Below are positions 1-6,454 of a stretch of DNA of 16,725 nucleotides, piece by piece (the stretch's first letter is position 1; each line of letters opens with the position of its first letter). This DNA is from Desulfotignum sp. Its GTDB lineage: Bacteria > Desulfobacterota > Desulfobacteria > Desulfobacterales > Desulfobacteraceae. Below the pieces are notes generated by a model. That model was not told the origin of the DNA, ran no database searches, and saw only the letters and a list, made by a program, of their open reading frames with translations. A program made the position numbers and the translations under genes. The stretch spans positions 1 to 16,725 of the forward strand of contig JAABSS010000482.1 in NCBI GenBank assembly GCA_011390235.1. The letters are read 5' to 3'.

Positions 1-180
1 AACGGCAATGTGAAATTGTCCACCATTGCTGCTGCCATCCATCCCTATCCCACCATTGGTGAAATCAACAAGCGGGTGGCCGGCACCTATCTGTCCCCTA
101 AAATATTTTCTCCTGCCATTCAAAAGGGGCTCAAGTTCTTTTTCAACCTCAAGGGACGGGCGTGTCATCCGGAGCAATAA
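1..180 (+). CDS. Pyridine nucleotide-disulfide oxidoreductase (mercuric reductase / lipoamide dehydrogenase-like), C-terminal end only
   Basis: The frame is open from the first base of the window to a TAA at 178-180, giving 59 residues. The segment STIAAAIHPYPTIGEI is the dimerisation-domain signature of flavoprotein disulfide reductases (an H-x-Y-P-T-x-x-E pattern), where the His-Pro of one subunit contributes to the active site of the other. Enzymes of this family use FAD and NAD(P)H to reduce a disulfide, a metal ion or another acceptor. The tail after the motif (YLSPKIFSPAIQKGLKFFF) is longer than in plain lipoamide dehydrogenase. From family knowledge, it resembles the oxidoreductases that are often fused to or found beside TVP38/DedA-type membrane proteins. 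The redox CxxxxC and the FAD-binding end lie outside the window, so the substrate cannot be judged. Confidence 0.75.
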   Translation, partial: NGNVKLSTIAAAIHPYPTIGEINKRVAGTYLSPKIFSPAIQKGLKFFFNLKGRACHPEQ

Positions 181-223
181 AACCGAATCACTGTCTTCCC
201 TGTCTGCATGTTGGGGACTTTTC

Positions 224-253
224 TTGACAAAGAACCGGCGGTCCTTTTATTGT
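224..253 (+). promoter_or_regulatory. Sigma-70-type promoter candidate for the P-type ATPase
   Basis: A perfect -35 TTGACA (224-229) is followed after 18 bases by TATTGT (248-253, 4 of 6 consensus bases). Transcription would start near 260, leaving a leader of about 60 bases before the ATG at 320. It lies in the only gap between the preceding oxidoreductase and the ATPase. Confidence 0.5.
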
Positions 254-319
254 ATAACAAGAACCACAGGATGTGCTTTAAAAAAATGAAAATTGGATTT
301 TTGCCGGGGGATTGCGTTC

Positions 320-1768
320 ATGGATATAAAAAAAAAGGATGAATCTGAAGAAACGCTGGAAGATGCTTATCATACCCGCTCCATTGAGGCGATTTTAGAT
401 GCGTTTCATGCAGAACCAGACTTTGGACTGAGCGATGCACAGGTCCGGGATGCACGCCATGATGCAGGTCCCAATAAACTGCGCCAGGCAGAAGTCCAAA
501 GCCGCTGGAAACTGTTTTTTGCGCAGTTTAAAAGCGTTGTGATCCTCGTGCTTATGATTGCAGGCATCACAGCGTTTGCTTTCGGACAAATACCGGAAGG
601 CCTTGCCATTACAGCAGTTTTGCTTGTTAATGCAGTTATCGGGTACGTGTCTGAATACAAAGCTGTAAAATCCATGGAAGCGATCCGCACCATGGGAAGC
701 GATGCTATTCGTGTGCGGCGGAACGGTGAAGAAAAAGAAATTAACAGTGAAGATCTGGTTCCCGGAGATATTATTATCATTGAAGGCGGAGACGTTGTGC
801 CGGCGGACATCCGGCTCATGGAAGCCAACCAGATCCAGGTAGATGAATCAGCTCTCACAGGGGAGTCAGAGCCCGTGGTCAAGGATACGGAACCCGTGAA
901 AGCTGATACGCCTTTAGCGGAACAAACCTGCATGCTGTATAAGGGCACGATGATCACCGGGGGTTCCGGAGAAGGGGTCACCGTGGCTACGGGGATGGCT
1001 ACCCAGCTGGGGCATATCACTGAAATGGCCCAGACAGCACAAAAGAAAATAACACCCCTGCAGAAACGACTGGACCAGCTGGGCAGAAGACTGGCCTGGG
1101 TCTGTCTGTTCCTGGCTCTGGCAATTGCCTCTGTGGGCGTGATTTCCGGCCGTGATACCATGCAGATGATCCAGACCGCCATTGCTTTAGGGGTGGCCGC
1201 CATTCCTGAGGGGCTTCCCATTGTTGCCACCATTGCCCTGGCAAGGGGGATGGTGGTGATGGCCCGGCGCAACGCCCTGGTTAAAAAATTACCTGCAGTG
1301 GAGACCCTGGGGGCAACCCAGGTCATTTTTACAGACAAGACAGGCACCTTGACAGAAAATAAAATGACACTGCGCCGGGTAAAAACACCGGCAGGTGAAT
1401 TTGAGATTAACGGGTCTTCTGAAAAAAATGAAGATCCAGCCTCCTCCCTGCTTCAGCGGATACTGAAGGTCGGGGTATTATGCAATAATGCGGTTTTGGG
1501 TAAATCAGCCAGAAGTACTGACTCCGCCGGGGAGAAACATAAATCGCACAACAACAAAGATGACCAGGAAGATGACAGTGACCAGGAAAATGACGGTGAT
1601 CAGGGAGATCCCACGGAAATTGCACTGCTTCGGGCAGGGGCGAAATTTGGCCTCACCCGTTCGTCACTTCTGCAAGAAATGCCTGAAGAACGCGAAGCCT
1701 CTTTTAATACAGATGTCATGATGATGGCGACCTATCACCGTAGTGGTGAAAACCTTACGTGGCGGTGA
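320..1768 (+). CDS. Cation-transporting P-type ATPase (type IIA, Ca2+-like), N-terminal part, frameshifted
   Basis: This is the first part of a P-type ATPase that pumps a cation, probably Ca2+, across the cytoplasmic membrane using ATP. The actuator-domain TGES is at about residues 180-183. The ion-binding M4 motif PEGLP starts at about 296, and the phosphorylated Asp of DKTGTLT is at about 339. The nucleotide-binding domain then runs to GDPTEIALL. An N-terminal cation-ATPase domain precedes M1/M2. I chose ATG 320 over the upstream TTG at 293 because a G-rich ribosome site (GGGGG, 306-310) stands before it. The frame hits TGA at 1766-1768, just before the expected KGAPD motif, which continues in another frame at 1759. 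One missing base near 1757-1761 explains both pieces. Before GDPTE lies an unusual acidic, Asp/Gln-rich insert encoded by an 18-bp tandem repeat. The gene is either a decayed pump or carries a sequencing error. Confidence 0.85.
   Translation: MDIKKKDESEETLEDAYHTRSIEAILDAFHAEPDFGLSDAQVRDARHDAGPNKLRQAEVQSRWKLFFAQFKSVVILVLMIAGITAFAFGQIPEGLAITAVLLVNAVIGYVSEYKAVKSMEAIRTMGSDAIRVRRNGEEKEINSEDLVPGDIIIIEGGDVVPADIRLMEANQIQVDESALTGESEPVVKDTEPVKADTPLAEQTCMLYKGTMITGGSGEGVTVATGMATQLGHITEMAQTAQKKITPLQKRLDQLGRRLAWVCLFLALAIASVGVISGRDTMQMIQTAIALGVAAIPEGLPIVATIALARGMVVMARRNALVKKLPAVETLGATQVIFTDKTGTLTENKMTLRRVKTPAGEFEINGSSEKNEDPASSLLQRILKVGVLCNNAVLGKSARSTDSAGEKHKSHNNKDDQEDDSDQENDGDQGDPTEIALLRAGAKFGLTRSSLLQEMPEEREASFNTDVMMMATYHRSGENLTWR
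1562..1609 (+). repeat. 18-bp imperfect tandem repeat inside the ATPase nucleotide-binding domain
   Basis: Units at 1562-1579 and 1580-1597 differ at two bases, and a third partial unit follows at 1598-1609. They encode DQEDDS, DQENDG and DQGD, an acidic stretch placed directly before the conserved GDPTE motif. Confidence 0.7.
1757..1761 (+). other. Frameshift point between the two halves of the P-type ATPase
   Basis: Frame one reads ...GENLT then WR-stop. The next frame reads VAVKGAPD from GTG at 1759. Sharing one base at 1759 (a -1 shift, equivalent to one deleted base) restores a continuous family-like sequence, GENLT-VAVKGAPD. No X-XXY-YYZ slippery heptamer is visible here and no ribosome site stands in front of the GTG, so a lost base or read error is likelier than programmed shifting. 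Confidence 0.75.
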
Positions 1769-3111
1769 AAGGCGCACCTGACCGTATTCTGAATGCCTGC
1801 ACCCGTATCATGGATGATCAGGGGACAGATGTGCGTTCCCTTGAAAACAAGGATAAAAAAGAATACCGCCAGCAGGCGGAAAACATTGCAAAGGAGGGCT
1901 ACCGGCTGCTGGCGCTGGCCGATAAGACCGTGGACGATATTGGGGCCGACCCCTATGAAGCATTGACGTTCCTGGGACTGGTGGGATTGTATGATCCGCC
2001 CCGAAAAGATATCCAAAAAAGTATCAATGAATGTCACAATGCCGGGATCCGGGTAATTATGGCCACAGGAGACCAGGCGGCAACCGCTGTTGCCATTGCT
2101 GCCCAAACCCACATTATAGACGATGCGAAAAGTGCCGGTGTGATGCACGGCAGCGCGTTGAAAGATCCTGAAGAAATGGAAGATACGGAACAGGAGCGGG
2201 TCGCAAACATCTCTGTTTTTGCCCGGGTGACACCGGAACAGAAACTGCACCTGATTAAGCTGATGCAGGTTCGGGGCATTACCGTTGCCATGACCGGAGA
2301 TGGTGTCAATGATGCGCCGGCCCTTAAAAAGGCGGATATCGGTGTCGCCATGGGAAAACGGGGAACAGATGCGGCCCGTGAAGTAGCAGATATGGTACTG
2401 CTCGATGATGCGTTTGGGTCCATTGTGGCTGCCATTCATCAGGGCCGTGTCATTTTCGATAATATTCGAAAATCCGTCATGTTCATGCTGTGCACAAATG
2501 TGGCGGAAATCATTGCAGTGACCGCAGCTGCTGCTGCAGGAACCTTTTCCAATATGCCCATTCCCCTGCTTCCTTTACAGATTCTTTATCTCAATGTGAT
2601 TACCGATGTCTTTCCCGCCCTGGCCCTTGGCCTGAGCAAGGGGGAACCGGATATCATGACCGCCCCTCCGCGTCCCCGGGAGGAGTCCATTTTAACCAGA
2701 GCTCACTGGCGGGCCGTGGGCGGCTGGGCCACCCTGGTGGCGGCCAGTGTACTGGGAGCCCTTTCAGCGGCCTATTATGGATTCGGGTTTGATACCGGGC
2801 AGGCGGTCACCATATCTTTTCTGACCCTGGCATTTGCCAAGTTATGGTTTGTCTTTAACCTGAGAAATCCCGGGTCCACATTCTGGAATAACAATATTAT
2901 ACGCAATCCGTATATCCTGGGCTCCCTTGTCTTGTGCACCGCACTTCTCATGGCGGCCGTCTATGCACCAGGGCTTTCATCTCTGCTGAAAACCCAGGCT
3001 CCGGGCATCAACGGGTGGCTGTTGATACTGGTAATGAGCCTGATTCCCTTTGTTGTCGGGCAGATTCTCCGAATTTTTCAGGCCCGGGGTTCTGAAAAAG
3101 ATAGCCGGTAA
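1759..3111 (+). CDS. Cation-transporting P-type ATPase (type IIA, Ca2+-like), C-terminal part
   Basis: This is the continuation of the same pump in the -1 frame, 450 residues to TAA at 3109-3111. It opens with the ATP-binding KGAPD motif. It then has the P-domain segments MATGDQ and TGDGVNDAPALKKADIGVAMG, and the six-helix C-terminal membrane domain. M5 contains NVAE and M6 contains NVITD. In the SERCA calcium pump the matching segments (N768/E771 and N796/T799/D800) supply the Ca2+ ligands, so the Ca2+-type site appears conserved. Na+/K+ pumps differ at these positions. Joined to the first part, the protein would be about 930 residues, normal for the family. Independent translation from GTG 1759 would give a fragment without the phosphorylation site and is unlikely to be active alone. 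The stop lies 69 bases from the convergent antiporter. Confidence 0.85.
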   Translation: MAVKGAPDRILNACTRIMDDQGTDVRSLENKDKKEYRQQAENIAKEGYRLLALADKTVDDIGADPYEALTFLGLVGLYDPPRKDIQKSINECHNAGIRVIMATGDQAATAVAIAAQTHIIDDAKSAGVMHGSALKDPEEMEDTEQERVANISVFARVTPEQKLHLIKLMQVRGITVAMTGDGVNDAPALKKADIGVAMGKRGTDAAREVADMVLLDDAFGSIVAAIHQGRVIFDNIRKSVMFMLCTNVAEIIAVTAAAAAGTFSNMPIPLLPLQILYLNVITDVFPALALGLSKGEPDIMTAPPRPREESILTRAHWRAVGGWATLVAASVLGALSAAYYGFGFDTGQAVTISFLTLAFAKLWFVFNLRNPGSTFWNNNIIRNPYILGSLVLCTALLMAAVYAPGLSSLLKTQAPGINGWLLILVMSLIPFVVGQILRIFQARGSEKDSR

Positions 3112-3126
3112 CAATCGCGTTTCTTT

Positions 3127-3176
3127 AAAAAACCCGGTTGTGGCATCAGCAGCGCTTTATGCGCAAACACAGGTTT
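3127..3176 (-). terminator. Possible terminator between convergent ATPase and antiporter genes
   Basis: Read on the minus strand, AAACC and TGTG just after the antiporter stop pair with CACA and GGTTT further on, with a four-base bulge. An inner GCGC/GCGC hairpin sits within, and the stem ends in TTTTTT. The stem is interrupted, so this is weak. On the plus strand the run is A-rich, so it would serve mainly the antiporter. Confidence 0.3.
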
Positions 3177-3180
3177 GAAT

Positions 3181-4371
3181 TCAGGTTTTTCTGGCGTCGC
3201 TTATTTTATGAAGCACCCGGCGGGTAATGACAGGCCCGATAATTTCAAAAAAAACAGTGGAGCCGATGACCACAGGCAGGATCAAATCCTTTAATTCAGG
3301 AAACCGGTCCACAGCCAGCAATGCCATGCCCAGGGCCACGCCGGCCTGGGGAAACAGACAGCATCCCAGCCATTTTCTCACAGTAACATCTGCATTGGCC
3401 AGACGGCCGGATATTCTGGCACCCATGTAAAGACCGGTCATCCGGGCACTGATATAAATCAGGCCGATCCAGCCGACAGCCGGCAGTTTATTGATCTGCA
3501 GGGAAGCCCCTGCCAGCAGAAAGAACAAAATCATGAAGGGCCATTCGATTTCATCTATTTCATGAAAAGCATGGTCATGGTGCCTGGCCAGTGATGCCAC
3601 TGTGCTTCCCATGACCATGGCTGCCAGAATAGAAGATAAATCCAGCAGTACCGCCATCCCGGCACAAAGTATCACCAATCCCAGGGCTTCGGCCTGGGTG
3701 GGTTCTCCCGGACGGATCCGGCCGGTGAGACCTGCCATGGGTAAGCCTAAGACAAGACCGAGCAAAATACTTCCTGCGACTTCTCCGGACCCGGCCAGGA
3801 GAGCGTCCATGGCACTGCCCTGGCCACTGATTGCACTGGCTGCTGCCAACAGAAAACTAAAGATCAGGAGTCCCCATGCATCATCAATGGCAACGATGCC
3901 CAGCAAAATATCCGCAAATCGGGATTTTTCTCCTGATTCCTTAACAACATCAAAAACGGCTGCCGGCGCACTGGCTGGCGCAATTCCAGCCATTATAAGG
4001 GCAAAGGCCGGCGCCACTCCCCATATGATCAGGACCGATCCAACCAGTATGCCCGCGCCCATTGCCTGGCCGATGGATATCCACAAAACGGATCGGCCCC
4101 GTTCCCGTATTGCGGAAAAGGTGATTTTTTCACCCAGCAGAAAACCCACCATGCACAGGGCAATGTGGGTCAGCAGCGGAAACCAGTCATCGACAAACCT
4201 GTCAGGCAGCAGGGCACACCCGGCCGGCCCGAAGAGCAGGCCGCAAAGCAGCAATAAGGTTACCCGGGGCAGGGGGGTGTATCGTCCAACCAGGTCAGCT
4301 ACAAATCCCAGAAGAAAGATCCCTCCGAGGGATAGCAGGGTAGATGATATCTGTGTCATTTCGATGGTCAT
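3181..4371 (-). CDS. CPA2-family sodium (cation)/proton antiporter
   Basis: This is an integral membrane exchanger of about 396 residues with roughly a dozen hydrophobic helices and no TrkA/RCK regulatory tail. The adjacent aspartates D163-D164 (GIVAIDDAWG) match the DD pair that binds Na+ and H+ in electrogenic CPA2 antiporters such as NapA, which favours Na+/H+ exchange over KefB/KefC-type K+ efflux. The conserved helix before it, APASAPAAVFDVVKESG, is also typical. The frame stays open a further 140 codons upstream, but that part has no family resemblance. A sigma-54-type promoter at 4406-4421 would start transcription near 4395, so I chose the ATG at 4371 (a second ATG at 4359 is possible). 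No clear Shine-Dalgarno site is visible before either. The role is likely pH or Na+ homeostasis. The gene stands alone as a transcription unit, convergent with the ATPase. Confidence 0.88.
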   Translation of the reverse strand: MTIEMTQISSTLLSLGGIFLLGFVADLVGRYTPLPRVTLLLLCGLLFGPAGCALLPDRFVDDWFPLLTHIALCMVGFLLGEKITFSAIRERGRSVLWISIGQAMGAGILVGSVLIIWGVAPAFALIMAGIAPASAPAAVFDVVKESGEKSRFADILLGIVAIDDAWGLLIFSFLLAAASAISGQGSAMDALLAGSGEVAGSILLGLVLGLPMAGLTGRIRPGEPTQAEALGLVILCAGMAVLLDLSSILAAMVMGSTVASLARHHDHAFHEIDEIEWPFMILFFLLAGASLQINKLPAVGWIGLIYISARMTGLYMGARISGRLANADVTVRKWLGCCLFPQAGVALGMALLAVDRFPELKDLILPVVIGSTVFFEIIGPVITRRVLHKISDARKT

Positions 4372-4405
4372 GGAACGTCTTTTTGGTTTTAGCGGGCCAA
4401 AAGAA

Positions 4406-4421
4406 TGCAACGTGTGTGCCG
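4406..4421 (-). promoter_or_regulatory. Sigma-54 (-24/-12) promoter candidate for the antiporter
   Basis: The minus strand reads CGGCACACACGTTGCA, matching the sigma-54 consensus TGGCACGNNNNTTGCA except at the first T and the G at position 7. The GG and GC elements are exactly 10 bases apart. The predicted start near 4395 leaves a leader of about 24 bases before ATG 4371. Confidence 0.55.
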
Positions 4422-4518
4422 GGAATGCCTTCATCCAGCAAGGATGCTGCTTCTGGCCGTTGGATTGTTTTTGTAATAATATATTGCAATGAACCATAAC
4501 AGGCCCGGACAGGAGAAT

Positions 4519-4543
4519 AAATGGCGGAAAACCACCATTTTTT
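4519..4543 (+). terminator. Small hairpin followed by T run (attenuator-like)
   Basis: AAATGG (4519-4524) pairs with CCATTT (4535-4540), and inner GG/CC closes an AAAA loop with one C-A mismatch. TTT follows to 4543. The ATG of the 19-codon frame (4521) lies in the stem. No plus-strand gene ends before it, so if functional it would act early on a leader transcript. Confidence 0.25.
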
Positions 4544-4605
4544 GGTTGCAGAACATGCAGCCTGTTTTGTCTTTTGGTGAAAAAGATCGGTAAGGGAAGA
4601 AAAAA

Positions 4606-4758
4606 ATGGCTGAATACAAACAAAAATCCGGCAATTTGGTGGTTAATCTGTATTGCACAGGGGCAAAAAAAAATTATAAGATATATTTTGTCACCGATTT
4701 TAAAAAGCACCCTGCGGTTATGAAGATGAATATATCTGGCCATAAAGACCATGGATAA
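4606..4758 (+). CDS. Possible small protein, 50 residues, unrecognised
   Basis: ATG 4606 is preceded by AAGGGAAG (4592-4599), a fair ribosome site at about six bases. The frame runs 50 codons to TAA at 4756-4758. The product begins MAEYKQKSGNLVVNLYC and is basic and lysine-rich, with alternating hydrophobic residues (NYKIYFVTDF) that could form a beta strand. It has no signal peptide or membrane helix. It ends 83 bases before the phosphodiesterase and could be cotranscribed with it. I recognise no family. The A-rich composition may simply keep a non-coding stretch open, and a promoter-like pair lies inside the frame, so confidence is low. Confidence 0.28.
   Translation: MAEYKQKSGNLVVNLYCTGAKKNYKIYFVTDFKKHPAVMKMNISGHKDHG
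4653..4680 (+). promoter_or_regulatory. Weak sigma-70-type promoter candidate for the phosphodiesterase gene
   Basis: TTGCAC (4653-4658) and TATAAG (4675-4680) are 16 bases apart in an AT-rich tract, giving a leader of about 155 bases before the TTG start at 4842. It conflicts with the small open frame at 4606-4758; at most one of the two is likely to matter. Confidence 0.3.
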
Positions 4759-4841
4759 AAAAAGCCGGTCAGGGCCGGAAAAAAATATCACAAAAAACGC
4801 CAGGGCCTGAACTGAAGAGCCTGGCTAAAAGGAGAAAGAGC

Positions 4842-6443
4842 TTGTTTAAACGCTTCAGACAATTGCTTCAACAGATACGTCGGATCCTCTCTCGGAATGT
4901 CTGGGCTGTGCGGTTGTTAAATCTGTCTCCCATGGAAGACGGCCGCGGTATTGTGTTAATCCAGATCGACGGGCTTTCCTATACCCAGTTTCAAAAAGCC
5001 CTGGACAACAGACAGCTGCCGTTTTTGAAAAAACAGATCCAAATGGGCTGTCATGGAGTCAAACCCATGTATTCCGGGGTACCTTCTACCACCCCGGCCT
5101 TTCAGGGAGAACTTTTTTATGGGGTCAAATCCTGTGTGCCGGCATTTGAGTTTATAGTGCGGGATGAAAACCAGCGCCATATCTCGTTTTATCCCCAGAG
5201 TGCCAATTATCTGGCCCAGCGTCTGGAAAAAAAAGGCACCCCCCTCTTATCCCGGGGCCATGCCTATTCTACCATTTTTACCGGTGGTGCAAAAGAGGCC
5301 CGCTACTGCAGTCAGAATATGGGCCTGGAATCCATTGCCCGATCGGTAAATCCGTTGAAGCTGGCGCTTCTGATCCTCATGCATGCCGGCAAATTTCTGC
5401 GTATCCTGACAGTGACACTGATTGAAATCATTCTGGCGGTTACCGATTTTTTCCGGGGCATTGCAGCCGGCAGAAAGTTTGTAAAGGAACTCGTATTTAT
5501 TCCTGCCCGTATCGTCATCTGTGTCATATTAAGAGAACTGATCCGATTCCGGGTAAAAATGGATGTGACCCGTGGTGTTCCGATTATATGTGCCACTTTT
5601 CTGGGGTATGATGAACAGGCCCATCGCAGGGGACCGGGCTCCAGGTTTGCCCACTGGAGTCTGAAGGGAATCGATGATGCCATCAAAGATATCTATAGAA
5701 CGGCCAACCGTTCCAGGAACCGTGAATATCAACTCATCATCTATTCCGATCACGGGCAGGAGGCGGTTACCTGGTATGGCACCTGTTTTGGTCTGGGGGT
5801 CAAAGACGCCATCCGGCATGCCTACGACCATCAGAGAGATACCAAAAAAAAGTCCCATGAGGTGTCTGACAATGCCCTGGCTGGGTTGTATAAAAAGTCC
5901 CGGGCATTTTTTCTGAACCAGCGGTTTCCTGAAAAACTTCTGGGCGAAATTTCTGTGTCACTGGATAAATTGCAAATTACCACCATGGGGCCCCTGGGGC
6001 ATGTCTATATTCCCTCTATGCCGGCCCCAGAAAAGATTCGTGCGTTTGCAGGTAACCTGGTCCGGACAGTCCATATTCCCCTGGTGCTTTTTCAGGAGCG
6101 CGGAAAAATTATTGCCATGAACGCTCACGGATCTTTTGACCTGGAGCGTGAGTTTGAGGCGATCCTTGGCAAAGACCATCCTTTTGCCGACCAGGTCGCC
6201 AGGGACCTGGCTCATGTCTGCCGTCACCGTGATGCCGGAGACATCGTTATTTCCGGTTGGGATCCAAATGGACCGCAGCTGTCATTTAACATCGAAAGCG
6301 GTGCCCACGGAGGCCCGGGCAGAGAGGAAACCCGGGGAGTTGTAATGCTTCCGAAATTTCTGGATACAGATAAATCCTTTATGCGGGCCTTGGATCTTCG
6401 GCACCTGGTAATGGAATATATGGACATGTCTGGAAATAATTGA
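4842..6443 (+). CDS. Alkaline-phosphatase-superfamily protein, type I phosphodiesterase/nucleotide pyrophosphatase-like, with internal hydrophobic helices
   Basis: This is a 533-residue metal-dependent phosphoryl or phosphodiester hydrolase. All seven expected metal and catalytic positions appear in the order known for nucleotide pyrophosphatase/phosphodiesterases. They are Asp43 (QIDG), nucleophile Thr83 or Thr84 (PSTTP), Asp257 and His261 (YDEQAH), Asp303-His304 (SDHG) and His489 (ESGAHGG). Between the nucleophile and the second metal site are two hydrophobic stretches, about 172-204 and 216-233, which could anchor it to or dip into the membrane. There is no N-terminal signal peptide; the start is basic and amphipathic. 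The TTG start is supported by AGGAG at 4830-4834, seven bases upstream. A 6-bp hairpin (4799-4825) precedes the ribosome site. The substrate is unknown: nucleotide, lipid or phosphonate are all possible. It converges on gpmI with only 11 bases between stops. Confidence 0.8.
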   Translation: MFKRFRQLLQQIRRILSRNVWAVRLLNLSPMEDGRGIVLIQIDGLSYTQFQKALDNRQLPFLKKQIQMGCHGVKPMYSGVPSTTPAFQGELFYGVKSCVPAFEFIVRDENQRHISFYPQSANYLAQRLEKKGTPLLSRGHAYSTIFTGGAKEARYCSQNMGLESIARSVNPLKLALLILMHAGKFLRILTVTLIEIILAVTDFFRGIAAGRKFVKELVFIPARIVICVILRELIRFRVKMDVTRGVPIICATFLGYDEQAHRRGPGSRFAHWSLKGIDDAIKDIYRTANRSRNREYQLIIYSDHGQEAVTWYGTCFGLGVKDAIRHAYDHQRDTKKKSHEVSDNALAGLYKKSRAFFLNQRFPEKLLGEISVSLDKLQITTMGPLGHVYIPSMPAPEKIRAFAGNLVRTVHIPLVLFQERGKIIAMNAHGSFDLEREFEAILGKDHPFADQVARDLAHVCRHRDAGDIVISGWDPNGPQLSFNIESGAHGGPGREETRGVVMLPKFLDTDKSFMRALDLRHLVMEYMDMSGNN

Positions 6444-6454
6444 GCATGTTTTTG

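Larger units (their letters stand above)
4372..4841. other. 470-base intergenic region with divergent promoters, hairpins and tiny open frames
   Basis: This stretch separates the antiporter (-) from the phosphodiesterase (+). It holds the antiporter -24/-12 promoter (4406-4421). A 19-codon open frame at 4521-4580 (MAENHHFLVAEHAACFVFW) has AGGAG at 4511-4515. A hairpin at 4519-4540 is followed by a T run. A 50-codon open frame lies at 4606-4758. A TTGCAC-16-TATAAG promoter-like pair is at 4653-4680, and a 6-bp hairpin GCCAGG/CCTGGC at 4799-4825 sits just before the ribosome site of the next gene. The CCGG/CCGG palindrome at about 4765-4778 is flanked by A runs. No other feature is apparent. 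Confidence 0.6.

Noticed and set aside
293..319. TTG start adding nine residues to the ATPase
   Set aside because: No ribosome site precedes it, while ATG 320 has a G-rich site at the right distance.
406..1347. Long antisense open frame across the ATPase, and a similar one at 3602-4492 across the antiporter
   Set aside because: Both are mirror frames of strongly conserved genes, with low-complexity Ser/Arg/Pro-rich products and no recognisable domain.
1745..1768. Programmed -1 frameshifting in the ATPase
   Set aside because: There is no slippery heptamer at the junction and I see no downstream pseudoknot; a lost base is simpler.
4372..4791. 140-codon N-terminal extension of the antiporter
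   Set aside because: It lacks family resemblance and lies upstream of the predicted transcription start; the transporter domain begins right after ATG 4371.
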